Positions 41,471 to 52,320 of a stretch of DNA of 64,000 bases are shown here, one piece after another (position 1 is the first letter of the stretch; the number at the start of each line of letters is the position of its first letter). The translations under genes and the position numbers were made by a program. The notes below the pieces were generated by a model that made no database searches, was not told where the DNA came from, and saw only the letters and a program-made list of their open reading frames with translations. This DNA is from Pleurodeles waltl (Eukaryota > Chordata > Amphibia > Caudata > Salamandridae), in assembly GCF_031143425.1 (NCBI RefSeq), contig NC_090448.1, positions 331,092,177 through 331,156,176 of the forward strand, read 5' to 3'.

Positions 41471-41655
41471 GGCGGTGCCCTGTTCAGCGGTGCTTGTCTT
41501 GAAGGGCCCAGTTCAGTGGTGCTTGTCTTGAAGGGCCCAGTTCAGCGGTGCTTGTCACGGCGGGGCCCTGTTCAGCGGTGCTTGTCACGGCGGGCCCTGT
41601 TCAGCGGTGCTCGACATGTGGTCCCAGGGAACCAGATCGGGCCAATATTTCCCGC

Positions 41656-43235
41656 TCAGTCGCCATCTGACCTTTTGCTTGCGGGGCCCTCCTGTGCTGG
41701 AGTCCTGGGCCCGTGGGTGTCCTCCTTCACACCCGAAATGGGGCTGGTGGGGCCCTCCTGGGCAGCTCGCCTGCTGCCGGACTTGTCCGCCCTGCTGCCC
41801 TTGCCCTCCTTCGCCGATTCTGTGGGGCCCTTGCCTCCCTTTGTGGATGTGCCAGGTGACGGGGCCAGGGTAGTGTCTTTCTGGGCTGCCGTCTCAGGCC
41901 TCTCGCGCCGGCCCTTCCCTTTTTTAGTTCTTTTCCCAGGGGGTGGGCTGGCTGTCCCCTTGCTGCTGGCCGATGTTGGTGCCCTAGGAGCTGGTGGACT
42001 CCAATAGCCCTGGACTATGCTCCTTGTAGGTGCAGGGCTTGTGGTGGCTGAGGTGCTGTTTGGACTCTTACGAGATGGAGGGGGTGGGTCAGGTGATGCA
42101 AAGAGGTTAATTTTGGAGAGGAAAAACTTTTTAGGAGCAGTGGGAAGGGTAGGTACAGTGGGTATGGGAGTGGAGGAAGAGGATGTGGTTGTAGGAGAGT
42201 CAAGTGTGCTGTCTTTGGGTGCAGGTGCTTGTGACGGAGGCTGTTGTGAGGTGGATGGCTGTTGGGTGGGTGGCTGCCTGCGTTTGTGTGGTTTGGAAGA
42301 GTGGATGACAGACACAGTGGGAGAGGACACAGGAGACGTGTAAATGGCAGTGGGGGTGGTGACTGCACGTGTGCGGAGTGTTCTGGTGGGTGTGCTGGTG
42401 ATGGACGTACTGGCTGATGGTGGTGTGAATGCAGGTGTGAGTGGAGACGTCGCAGGGAGGGAGGAGGGAGACGAGGAGGAGGGGAACACAGAGGAGGCAG
42501 TGGCTGTTGGCATGTCTGCATGTGGATGTTGCTTGTGTGAATGCTTGTGGGATGTGTGGTGCTTATGTCTGGATGAGCTGCCCTTGGGTGTTGATGTGTG
42601 TGCAGGCTGGTCTGTAGGTGTGGCTGGGATAGGCAGAGGAACAGGGGAGTGGGACTGGGATGAGGAAATTGGAGGGGGGAGGCAGGAGACAGGGACAATG
42701 GCTGCCGTCAGTGCTGAGGCCAGAGCGTTGAACGATCGCTGATGGGCAGCCTGACCCGAATGATCGCCCTCCAGGTATGCATTGCTCCGATGCACCTCCC
42801 TTTCTACCTCCTGGATGGCATTCAAAAGGGTAGACTGCCCAACAATGAGCGTCTGGAGGAGGTCAATGATCTCCGCACTGAGGGCAGCAGGGGTAACTGG
42901 GGCAGGGCCTGAGGTGCCTGGGGCGAAGGAGATGCCTGCCTTCCTGGCCGAGCGGGCACGGGGCGAACGCTGAGGGGCTGCTTGGAGGGCGGAGCTGGTG
43001 CGCTGGGTGGCGGCTGTACCTGTTGTAGCGGTGGGCACGGATGTTGCCGCCACCACAAGGGAGCTCCCTTCCGAGGACGTGTCTGTGTCGCTGACGTCTC
43101 CACGGGTCCCCGTTGTGGAGTTCCCCTTGCCCTCCGTCTCACTGGTGAACTCGGAGTCTGTTGTATGGCCCTCCGGGGCCATGTGAGATGCAGCTCCCTC
43201 GTGCTCCGATGCCACTTCTCCTCCGCCTGATGATG
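41656..43235 (-). CDS. Harbinger copy 2 Myb/SANT-like protein 1, exon 3, open throughout
   Basis: Acceptor gtgcattag|CATCATCAGG in phase 1. About 526 codons without a stop to 41656. Acidic/Ser-rich start (SSGGGEVASEHEGAASHM), SFAPGTSGPAPVTPAALSAE, a helical segment LLQTLIVGQSTLLNAIQEVE, a His/Lys/Ser-rich stretch (RHKHHTSHKHSHKQHPH), then a long Ser/Thr/Pro tail with Lys-rich patches (KRTKKGKGRRERPE). It aligns over its length with the broken exon in copy 1. The survival of a 1.5-kb frame in a decayed transposon suggests recent activity. Confidence 0.8.
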
Positions 43236-43618
43236 CTAATGCACACATGAACAGGAAGACCACAACAAAAGGGGGGGGGAGAAAGAAAGACATGTTGAGT
43301 GCATGCATTGGCGACACCGTTGGCGCAGAGGGCAGACACAGAAGCCCCCTGCACTACGCCGCGCACTCGGTGTACACTACTCAATTATTGTGACTTGGCC
43401 TACAAGCCTATGGACGACAAATGCACACATAGGTGACCCAGGGCCATGGATAGCTGTACTTAGCACCCTACAGAGGTGGGGGGCGGGGGCACAGGGCCAT
43501 GCCGTACGGAGGGGCCTAGCCTACAGAAATCGCCCTGGCCTAGAGATAGCCACAGCCCTCCTCCCCCACCCAGACACCTCCACTGTGCGCTAATATAGCA
43601 GAATTTGCTGGTACTCAC

Positions 43619-43889
43619 CCCCTTGTGTCTGCTGTGATGTCCTCATGCGCCCATCCAAATCAGGGTAGGCCACCGCCAGGATCCGGGACATCAGGGGGGT
43701 CAATTGCCATGTGGCACCCCTCCTAGGTTGGGAGGCCATCCCCAGCAGTGCCTCTGCGGTCTTTCTGCTCCCGCGGCGGATGTCCTCCCACCTCTTTCGG
43801 CAGTGGGTGCCCCGTCTGTTGTGGACCCCCAGGGCCCGGACGTCCTTGGCGATGGCACGCCAAATGTCGATCTTCTGATGGGCGCTGAC
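43619..43889 (-). pseudogene. Harbinger copy 2 Myb/SANT-like protein 1, exon 2, acceptor lost
   Basis: 271 bp, equal to copy 1. VSAHQKIDIWRAIAKDVRAL and GTHCRKRWEDIRRGS keep the Myb/SANT-like helix. The acceptor that is tag in copy 1 reads cac here, so normal splicing would fail or shift. A cryptic AG within the exon (cccatcag) is in phase 0 and could remove five residues. Confidence 0.8.
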
Positions 43890-44096
43890 GTGTGTGACAT
43901 GTACAGGGTGGGAAAAGAAATATCATCACTTTTCTGCATGGTCGATGTGAGTGGCCCCCCCTCCCCAACCTTGCCATATGGCACATGCTCTCATCTGTCG
44001 TGCGATGCATGCCTCATTCGCTCCCCTCCCCACCATCTCTCATTCACCCCACTCAACCCAGGCATTGCCCACAAAACATGGTCCCAGTGTACTTAC

Positions 44097-44210
44097 CTGT
44101 TGGTCTGGAGGACCGTAGAGTAGCGCATACTGGGGGAGGACCCCATCCACGAGTGTCTCCAACTCTTCTGAAGTGAAGGCAGGGGCCCTTTCCCTAGTCG
44201 CAGCAGCCAT
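44097..44210 (-). CDS. Harbinger copy 2 Myb/SANT-like protein 1, exon 1
   Basis: MAAATRERAPAFTSEELETL ... LLYGPPDQQ, 38 codons, donor CAACAG|GTAAGTAC. Intact and colinear with copy 1. Confidence 0.85.
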
Positions 44211-44658
44211 TGTCTCTTCCATACCGAGGTCACAGCAGCACTTGCAGTATAGGTCCTCTCCTGTGGATGATCAGGTCTCGAGTGATTAAGCAGATAGAAA
44301 ATGGCGGTCACGGCCGCGGCGGTGCGTAAAGCGACCGCCGGCGCACTTCCTCATTGGCTCATGAAACCCATAGGGTTCAATGTTAACCAATGCGGCTTTG
44401 CACCGCGGTCTTCGACCGCCTACCGCCACGGTGTGCAACGCCAGCGCATTGACCTCACATCCCATTGTCACACTTCACAGGTCAGGCAGCCGCCATTTCA
44501 AGGGCCCACATGGCTTAATTTCTACTGCGTCACACAGGCCTAGGCCTTGCATTGCCACTCATACAAGCCATTCAATGCATAGATAATCGTGTACTGTGCA
44601 AGCTGTATGAACGTACCTGTGGGTTGCTTGACTCTGTGCTCCATGTTGTCCTTCCTAG

Positions 44659-45613
44659 GCCCCGTCCGCTGGGACTTGCGAGGAGATGGAGGACTGTTCC
44701 GTGTACAGACCGCTGGTGGACCTGTCGACAATGGAAGAACGACATGTCATACTCACATACAGACTTGACCGAGCCACCATTAATGAACTGTGTGCCCAGC
44801 TGGAGCCAGACCTGATATCACCCATCCGCCAACCCACAGGGATTCCCCCTCTAGTGCAGGTTCTGTCAGTACTCCATGGCAAGTGGATCATTCCAAACAA
44901 CAGTGGCCATTTCATCTGGGATGTCTCAGCCTATGTTTTCTAAGGTTTTGTCCAGAGTGTTGTCTGCCCTGATGAAATACATGCGGAGCTACATTGTTTT
45001 CCCTGAGGTGGTCGATTTGGCTTTGGTACCCCCCAGAGGAAGTGAACAGGTGTACAGGAACAGAAAAAGTTATCATTCGATGAATGTCCAGGTGGTCTGT
45101 TTGGCAGACCAGTACATCTCCCATGTAAATGCCAGGTTCCCTGGGTCAGTGCATGACGCGTACATCATGCGAAATAGCAGCATCCCTTATGTGATGGAAC
45201 AGCTACAGAGACACTGTGTGTGGCTAATTGGTGACTCTGGTTACCCCAACCTGTCCTGGCTACTGTCCCCAGTAAGGAATCCCAGGACAAGGGCAGAGGA
45301 ACGGTACAATGAGGCCCATGGGCGTACTAGGAGGGTGATCGAGCGGACCTTCGGCCTCCTGAAGGCCAGGTTTAGGTGCCTGCATATGACAGGTGGATCC
45401 CTAATGTACTCACCAAAGAAGGTGTGTCATATCATCGTGGCCTGCTGTATGCTTCACAACCTGGCTTTGCGACACCAGGTGCCTTTCCTGCAGGAGGATG
45501 GTCCAGATGGTGGTGTTGTGGCAGCGGTGGAACCTGTGGAGAGTGAAGAGGAGGAAGACGAAGAGGACGACACAGACAACAGGGACAGAGTGATACTACA
45601 GTATTTTCAATAA
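44659..45613 (+). pseudogene. Harbinger copy 2 DDE transposase, exon 2, catalytic Asp deleted
   Basis: Acceptor ttgtccttcctag|GCCCC. YRPLVDLSTMEERHVILTYR shows the Arg codon that is TGA in copy 1. Breaks: a 1-base loss near 44697 (TTCCGTGTAC against TCCGGTGTAC), a 5-base loss near 44876, and a 75-base in-frame deletion at 45023/45024 between two GCT copies that removes the segment with the first catalytic Asp (GAIDGTH in copy 1). The second Asp (GSVHDAYIMRNS), the Glu (RRVIERTFGLLKARF) and the acidic tail are retained. Ends TAA 45611-45613. Confidence 0.92.
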
Positions 45614-45909
45614 CACACAGGTAAGAATCAACACCGGCATTTTACAATTACTTACAGTCTCCTGCCTCTCTACTGTCTGTCCTATTCCCCCAGTGTATGT
45701 TAACTGAGTTGTGACTTTCCCTTCAAATTTCAGAGATGTGGCCCCCACTGCGTGACCTCTGCTTTGTTTACCCATGGACTACAGCTGTGTGACAGTGGTA
45801 TGTTCTCATGTTCTCATCACTGTGTAACTGGACATTTTGGCAGCGTTATGTTTAATACATTTGTTCACAATACAGGCAGACTCCAGATTGTTTTTGTGCA
45901 ATAAGTGTT

Positions 45910-45915
45910 TTTATT
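45910..45915 (-). terminator. Polyadenylation signal for Myb/SANT-like gene 2 (copy 2)
   Basis: Minus-strand AATAAA, equivalent to 23838-23843 in copy 1. Confidence 0.55.
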
Positions 45916-46151
45916 AAAGTGCTGCATTTAGCGACATGGATGGAAAATCGGTGATGGGTGATGGTGGAGGAATGTCCATGGCAGAGTCCAGCTTTTCAGT
46001 CTCACAGGTGCATTGTCCATATGCCTGTGGAAGGTGGAGCAGGGGCAGTTAAAGGTTGGACAGGGTGACAATGTGGGACAGTGGGATGACATCAGGGGGT
46101 ATCCTTTGCTGGCGGGGGTCTTGGCATCCTACTCTGTCTTCTTACGAGATC

Positions 46152-46924
46152 TCAGGCCCGCTTGCGGGGTGGTTCTTCTTCTGCAGGAGGTGGGGTTCTG
46201 GTGGCCTGTTGTTGTGTGGGGGCCTCCTGTCCACTAGCGCCGGCGGAGGTGGTTGCCTGTTCTTGGTCCATGCTAGTGACAGGGGCCCTTTGTGGTGCCA
46301 CATGGTCCCGCAATGTGGTGACAATCTGGTTGAGTGACCCTACGATGGGGCCCATTGTGGAACTGATGCTTCTAAGTTCTTCCCTGAACCCCATGTACTG
46401 TTGCTCCTGCATGACCTGGATCTCCTGGAACCTGGCCAGTACCGTCGCCATCGTCTCCTTGGAGTGGTGGTATGCTCCCATGATGGAGGAGAGGGCCTCG
46501 TGGAGAGTGGGTTCCCTGGGCCTGTCCCCCCCCTGTCGAACAGCAGCCCTCCCAGTTCCCCTGTTTCCCTGGGCCTCCGTCCCCTGGACTGTGTGCCCAC
46601 TACCACTGCCCCCAGGTCCCTGTTATTGTTGGGGTGGTGGGTTAACCTGGGTGCCCTGTAGTGGTGGACACACCGCTGATTGATGTGTCCTGGAGACAGA
46701 GGCATGGGCCCGCTGGGTGTGAGCTGTGCTGGTGTTCCCAGAGGGGGTTGGGTCTGCTGTGGAGAGTGGCTGTGTGAGGGGAACCGACTGTCCCGAGGTC
46801 CCCGATGGTCCGGGCTGGTCATCTGGGTCCAGGGAGACAGAGTTGCTGTCATCACTGGTGGCCTCTTCTGGAGGTGGGATGGACATTTCTGAACCCTCCT
46901 GGGCGGTGTGGTGGCGTTCGGGTC
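46152..46924 (-). pseudogene. Harbinger copy 2 Myb/SANT-like protein 2, exon 2
   Basis: Acceptor ataccctgcag|GACC, phase 1. EEATSDDSNSVSLDPDDQPG, then VNPPPQQ and a TAA at 46623-46625 (CAA in copy 1). The frame continues LHEALSSIMGAYHHSKETMA and FREELRSISSTMG, and ends early at PPRKRA because of a small indel relative to copy 1. Each copy thus has a different nonsense codon. Confidence 0.78.
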
Positions 46925-47252
46925 CTGCAGGGGTATAGAGGTATGGTTATTGCTTCAGTGTGTGCCATATCGGTCAATGGGTGGGTGCCCGTGTACCCCA
47001 GGGCTGGCATTCCTGTGTGGGGGCTTTTGTGAGGGTGGCTTGTGGGGGAGATTTGTATGTGCAGTGGGCATGCTTTGGTGATGGGTGTCCATGCTTTGTG
47101 GACGCATGCAGGGCTAGGTGTTGGGATGGGTGGGTTGTGATGGTGAGACATTTGCAGGGAGTAGGTGTGATGGGGGTGGGGGTGAGGGTGGGGGTATGAT
47201 TTGGGATGCAGGTGGGGTGGGGGTGGGAAGAAGTAGTTAAGATTTGACTTAC

Positions 47253-47631
47253 CAGAGTCCATTCCTCCAGCTACTCCTGCGAGTCCATCAGGATGCAGGA
47301 TGTGCAAGACTTCCTCCTCCCATGCTGTAAATTCTGGGGGAGTAGGCGGGGGTCCGCCGCCAGTCTTCTGCACCGCGATGTTGTGCCTTGATACCATGGA
47401 ACGCACCTTCCCCCGTAGGTCGTTCCACCGCTTCCTGATGTCATCCCGATTTCGTGGATGCTGTCCCACAGCGTTGACCCTGTCGACTATCCTTTGCCAT
47501 AGCTCCATCTTCCTGGCAATGCTGGTGTGCTGCACCTGTGTCCCGAAGAGCTGGGGCTCTACCCAAACTATTTCCTCCACCATGACCCGGAGTTCAGCGT
47601 CTGAAAACCGGGGGTGTCTTTGGGGTGCCAT
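47253..47631 (-). CDS. Harbinger copy 2 Myb/SANT-like protein 2, exon 1
   Basis: MAPQRHPRFSDAELRVMVEE ... ELWQRIVDRVNAVGQHPRN ... IRKRWNDLRGKV, 379 bp, donor GTAAGTC in phase 1. Intact. The ATG at 47631-47629 aligns with the ATG of copy 1. Confidence 0.85.
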
Positions 47632-48232
47632 GGGGAGGTGTGGATGAGGTGTGGGGTGGTGTATGTGTTGTAGAGTGTGGTGAGTGTGGTGATGTGTGGT
47701 GTTTTGTGCGTGGATATTGTGTGGGTGATGGTGTGGTTTGCCTCTGTGTGATGGTGTTATCTAAGCAGTGCTGTCTGTCTCTGGCTTTCTGTCGGTTTTT
47801 TTGGTCGAAGGGGTTTGTGGGTGATGTGGGTGTGTGTTTTATATTGTGTTGGGTGTGTGGGAGTGTTGTTTGTATGTGTATCAGGTGTGTGTATTTTGAA
47901 TTGTCCAATGTGGTTGTGTTTTGTACGTGTGTGTGTATTTCGACCGCGGCGGTGTGTACCGCCAATGGAATACCGCGGTTGAAAGACCGCCGCATGGATT
48001 CGTGTGTCGTGATAGTGTGGGCGTATTTCTGTTGGCGTGACGGTGGAGGTTTGGTCATCGCCAGTTTCCCGCTGGCCGTTGGTGTGGCGGACTTTTGTTG
48101 ATGTCGGGTTTTTGGCGGTTTGCCAGTTGCGGGTCAGAATGACCGTGGCGGTTTACCGCGGCCGCGGCTGTGTTATGGCGGTCTTCTGACCGGCGGAAAG
48201 CGCCTTTTACCGCCGAGGTCAGAATGACCACC
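47632..48232. promoter_or_regulatory. Right subterminal region and terminus, copy 2
   Basis: GT-rich tracts then a ggcgg/ccgcc-rich block with gaataccgcggttgaaagac and cgtgacggtggagg shared with copy 1, and the terminus AATGACCACC at 48223-48232. Confidence 0.6.
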
Positions 48233-49550
48233 TTAGTCTTTTTTTCAAAGATTTTCTTCAGCGGGACGAACCTGCGAGTCCAATCCGACCTCCTGGAGCC
48301 CTTCTCCGGATACGTGATGCTGGAATCCTCGGTGGAGATTTTTACCTTCGGACTTAGACGTTTTTTCGAGGTGAAAATCCTTCGACCGGGGTAAACCTGG
48401 ATCTTGATCTGACGTCCATGGAGCCCTTCTCGGATACGCTGGCTGGAGGTCCCAGTCAACTTTTTACCTTCGGACTTAGTCTCTTTTTCGGAGATTTTCT
48501 TCACCGGGACAAACCAGCAAATCAGGCCAGGTCACGGTTGAGGCAAGCCGGCTAGAGTTGCCGCGGCGGGTCGGTCCCTCTATGGAGCTTTTTTACAAAA
48601 GTTGTCCAAACTTCTCCAAACTTCTGGGGCTTCTCCCAGATGTCCTTTTAAGGTTCTTTTGGGGTCCACAGCTCACCCCAAGGGTCCAGAAGTTCTGAGA
48701 TGGTCCTTGGGGGGTGCGGACTACAACTCCCAGAATGCACCTGGCGCAAACTCCTTTTTGGCCACTGGACAGTGGTCAGCTGGTCGCTTTCTTCAGGAGT
48801 TGGTGCAGGGGACTCTGGATAGCAATTTTTCACCTGTAGCAAACAGGGAGTCCCTCCTTGAACCAGTTGAAGCCAGGCAAAGTCCTTCTTGTGGTGAAGC
48901 CCAAGTGTGCAGCTGGTGCAGTCCTTCTGAGTGCAGGTTTCAGGTGCAGGCCAGGGGTCCAGCAGGGCAGTCCTTCTTCTCCTTTGGTTCTTCCTTGTTG
49001 GAATCTGATGGGGATCTGAGGTGTGGGTGCAGGTCTGCCAGTTTTATCCTTGCTCCTGGGTGAAAAGCAGGGGGGTCCTGGTTCTCCAATCAGGTGCAGG
49101 GTCCTTCCCCCTGTGATGACCACTTCCTGGGAAGTGTGGCAAAAATCAATCCCAGGAGGCAACATTCTCTAAAAATCCCTCATGGCTGAATCTGATTTTT
49201 GGAGGTTACATCTGGCTGAGCCCACCCACTGGTGTGGCTAAAAATCATAAACATACCCCTCTCCTGCCCTCTCCTAATCTAATCAAGGGGGCACCTAGTT
49301 GTCTGGGGTTGCAGGATGTGGGGGTGTTGCTGGTTGCTCCAAATGTCCTTCTCTGCCTTTGAAGACCAGTTTGGCAGCCCTCCCCCTTCCTGCTTCACCA
49401 TCTGCTGAGGGGAGATTCCCTCCCACAGGCACATTCCTTTGTGTGAAGCCAGGCCACTTCACACCTCATCAAGGCAGCTTGGCCAAGCTACTAGAGCTGT
49501 CCAATCAGAGCACAGCAGCAAAAACAATGCAGGGCTGAAATGGGCAACTT

Positions 49551-49911
49551 TTCAGGTAAAGTTTAAAACTCTTTACCTGAACAAGTTCTATTAAATCCCA
49601 CAACTGGAAGTTGTGGGATTTATTACAACAATTAATTTGATACCAAACTATTGGTATGCATCATTTAAGGAGACTTTAACAATTAAAATAAAGTCTCCCC
49701 ATTCTAGCCTATGAAGGCCATTTACTACAGTGAGGGAAACACGAATGTGGCTGTTTTTTCCTCACCAGGGCTTATAAAACTATTTTTATAAGGTCCCTGC
49801 TTAAGTTACATGGCACCCAGCCCTAGGGGCACATAGGGCACACCTTAGGGGTGACTTATATGTAAAAATAAGGTAGTTTAAGACTTTGGAACTACTTTTA
49901 ATTCCAAAGTC
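49551..49911. repeat. Six successive inverted repeats inside the solo LTR
   Basis: TTCAGGTAAAG/CTTTACCTGAA (49551-49581), TAAATCCCACAACT/AGTTGTGGGATTTA (49592-49622, 3-base loop), TACCAA/TTGGTA (49641-49656), GGAGACTTTA/TAAAGTCTCC (49669-49698), CTTATAAAA/TTTTATAAG (49771-49792) and GACTTTGGAA/TTCCAAAGTC (49882-49911). All arms are perfect. Function unknown. Confidence 0.85.
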
Positions 49912-50242
49912 GAATTTGCATATAACTTTAATTTAAAAGCAGCCAGCAAGGCAGGCCTGCCTTTAAAATGACACTGGGCACCTCAGCAGTGCACCTATGG
50001 GTGCACCACCTATGCTGTGGTCCCTAAACCTACATGCCCTACCATATACTAGGGACTTATAGGTAGGTTAACTTAGCCAATTATAATTAGCCTAATTTGC
50101 ATATCCATTTTACACAGAGCACAGGCCCTGGGATTGGTTAGCAGTACCCAGGGCACCATCAGAGTCAGGAAAACACCAGCAAAAAGTGGAAAATGGGGGC
50201 AAAAAGTTAGGGGGCCTCTGCAATCAGCCCTGTGTTCTCACA

Positions 50243-52320
50243 GGAATGAAACAATAGTACAACTTACACATGCCCATAAAAGACTTCAGACCAGTCTTAT
50301 CACCCAGAGGTTGTGCATCCATGATGGCATTGACCAAATCTGGGCTTGGTTTAATACCATCCTCAGAGATAATGTGCCCAAGAAATGCAACCCCTGTTTT
50401 TTCTATCTCACATTTTTCTATTTTCAGTACAACACCCTTCTCTTGAAGGATAGACAATACCAGATCAAGAATGTTCTTCCTTAGTAGCCACAAAGATCAA
50501 CACGTCAACCTGAAAGGAACCACCCATTTAACATCCTTAAGTAACTGGTACATAATCCTCTGGAATACAATTGCCAAGGAAGCTAACCCGATCAACATCC
50601 TACAGAACTGGAAAGTGCCAATAGGTGACAGGAAAGGTTTAACGTGCCTAGACTCTGGGTCTAAAACCAACTGATGATAGGCGGATGCTATGTCAAGCTT
50701 AGAAAACCAACTCGCACCTTCCAACAAGGCCTGAAGATCAGTCATTTTTGGGAGAGGATGTAAATCAACCCGAATGGACTTATTGAGACTTCTCATATCC
50801 ACACAAACTCTTAATTCGCCGCTTTCCTTCCTGGCCACAACAAGTGGCGATGACCACAGTGAGAACTCAACAGGTTTGATTGCTCCACAATCACACAACT
50901 TTAGGCGCTCTTTTTCCAGGTCTTTTCTTACGAAGAATGGAATATTCTGCAATTTGTGCTTTATTGGCAATGGCCCTTCCTTACGTTTGATCTTGTGTTT
51001 GAAACCCTATATGTGCCCAATTTATCAGAAAATATTTCAGGGAACTTTGATGTGTTTGAAGCACAACTTTCCCCAACAATGGACACCTGTTCTTTGGTAC
51101 CAAGTCTTAACACTATTTTGAAAAGACCTCAGTGGAACCATCTTAAAATACACAATCCCTTGATTGCCACACAGACCTTTCCTACAATGTTTCTGTTTTT
51201 GAAAACAGGATATCTTCATAATATCGGGGTAAGTCTTCATAAGAGACCAGTACACAGTCGGAAGGTTCTAGACTTCTACCAGGCTACAAGTCATTGAATA
51301 TTTCCTGGGTTATCATCATTATTCTGGCTCCTGAAACTAACAACTTATCTACCCTGTCACCCACCATCATATCAACATACAGGTCCATACACTCAGCTGA
51401 AACACCAGCACATACGTCATCTCCCACAACCATCACCATGTCCTTCAGGTACTTTATCTAACTAGTCATCACACTTGTCATCACCTAGGTTGGCTACCAC
51501 GTTGTTCGCTCTGGAAGACTCATTGTTTTGACTCTGACAAACTTTTTCAAAATGGCCTACTTTGGCACATTTCCTACTCATGACAATTTTAGCAGAACAT
51601 TGTTTAAGAGACTTGAAATGAGGAACATTTCCAAACCTAAAACACATATTCGTCTATTTAAAAAACCCTTAGCAGATCCATATTTTTAATTTGTACTTAT
51701 TTGTTGTAGACTCCTTTGTTGGCAATTTACTTCTCATGCAAATATGTCCCACCACTTAATTTTTCTTTTCATCAAGTTCTTTGATGGATAACTGGGATGT
51801 TCCTATGTTTTTCGCAATTCCCAATTCGCAATGTCTCATCCAGAGTTGGATTGTAAGGGATAAAAGTTTCTGTAGGATAGCCTTGTTTGTGCAATGACAA
51901 ATAAACTGATCCCGGACAAGTTGTTCAGTATAATTCTCAAAATTACAATCTGCAACCAACCTTCTAAGTCCTGACAAGCACATATTTACACTTTCACCAC
52001 TGAGTTGTTTCCTGATCAAACATTTATGACACAGCACAACTATGCTTGGTTGAACATCAAATCTTTTTTTCTAATTTTTTAACAGCTTCAATGAATGAAT
52101 CTCGTTGCTCTTCCTCTGTGACTTCAATTTCTGGGAGATGTTTATATATTGAATGTCCCTCAAATCCAAGAGAGCAAAGTAGAAAATACTTGCCTTGCCG
52201 CTCCTATTGCACCTAAATAAGTCTGGAAAGCATCAAACCAATTTCTCCAAGTCACTGGTGGTTCCCTTGGGATATCAAGAAAAGGTGGAGGTGGATTAAA
52301 AGACTACATGTTGGATGAAT
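50243..52320 (-). pseudogene. Gypsy element B, RT, zinc knuckle and gag part
   Basis: Minus strand. 50497-50970 encodes RT from KPVEFSLWSSPLVVARKES through LRVCVDMRSLNKSI and the catalytic WFSKLDIASAYHQL. The YxDD box at about 50493-50500 is altered (FQVDVLIF). 50248-50490 continues the RT thumb to FMGMCKLYYCFIP, where the solo LTR cuts it. 51462-51647 has zinc-knuckle remnants (CAKVGHFEKVC). 51756-52037 has gag (GESVNMCLSGLRRLVADCNF, RDQFICHCTN). Several frame changes. It is a different gypsy lineage from the chromovirus. Confidence 0.82.

Larger units (their letters stand above)
39538..48232 (+). mobile_element. PIF/Harbinger DNA transposon, copy 2 (three-gene type), TSD TTA
   Basis: 8.7 kb. 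The left end GGGGGTCATTCCAACCCTGG and right end ...GTCAGAATGACCACC (one mismatch) are flanked by TTA at 39535-39537 and 48233-48235, the classical Harbinger target. Same gene order and strands as copy 1. The first Myb-like gene has a long intact third exon. The transposase has lost its first catalytic Asp. It sits inside the solo LTR 39059-50242. Confidence 0.95.
39059..50242 (-). mobile_element. Solo LTR of a large gypsy element, TSD GGAAT, split by Harbinger copy 2
   Basis: Plus-strand ends TGTTGGAAAATGGG (39059) and GTTCTCACA (50242). GGAAT occurs at 39054-39058 and 50243-50247. Without Harbinger copy 2 the LTR is about 2.5 kb. In minus orientation it starts TGTGAGAACACAGGG and resembles the LTR of element D in organisation. 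The right part contains six inverted repeats at 49551-49911. It has no coding function. Confidence 0.88.

Noticed and set aside
42015..42698. 227-codon minus-strand Ser/Pro/His-rich frame
   Set aside because: Alternative frame of the Myb-like protein 1 exon 3. The frame continuous with the splice phases is the other one.
41656..43317. The 553-codon Ser/Thr/Pro-rich frame as a mucin-like host gene
   Set aside because: It starts before the acceptor only because the intron is open there. Position, phase and homology with copy 1 show it is a transposon exon.
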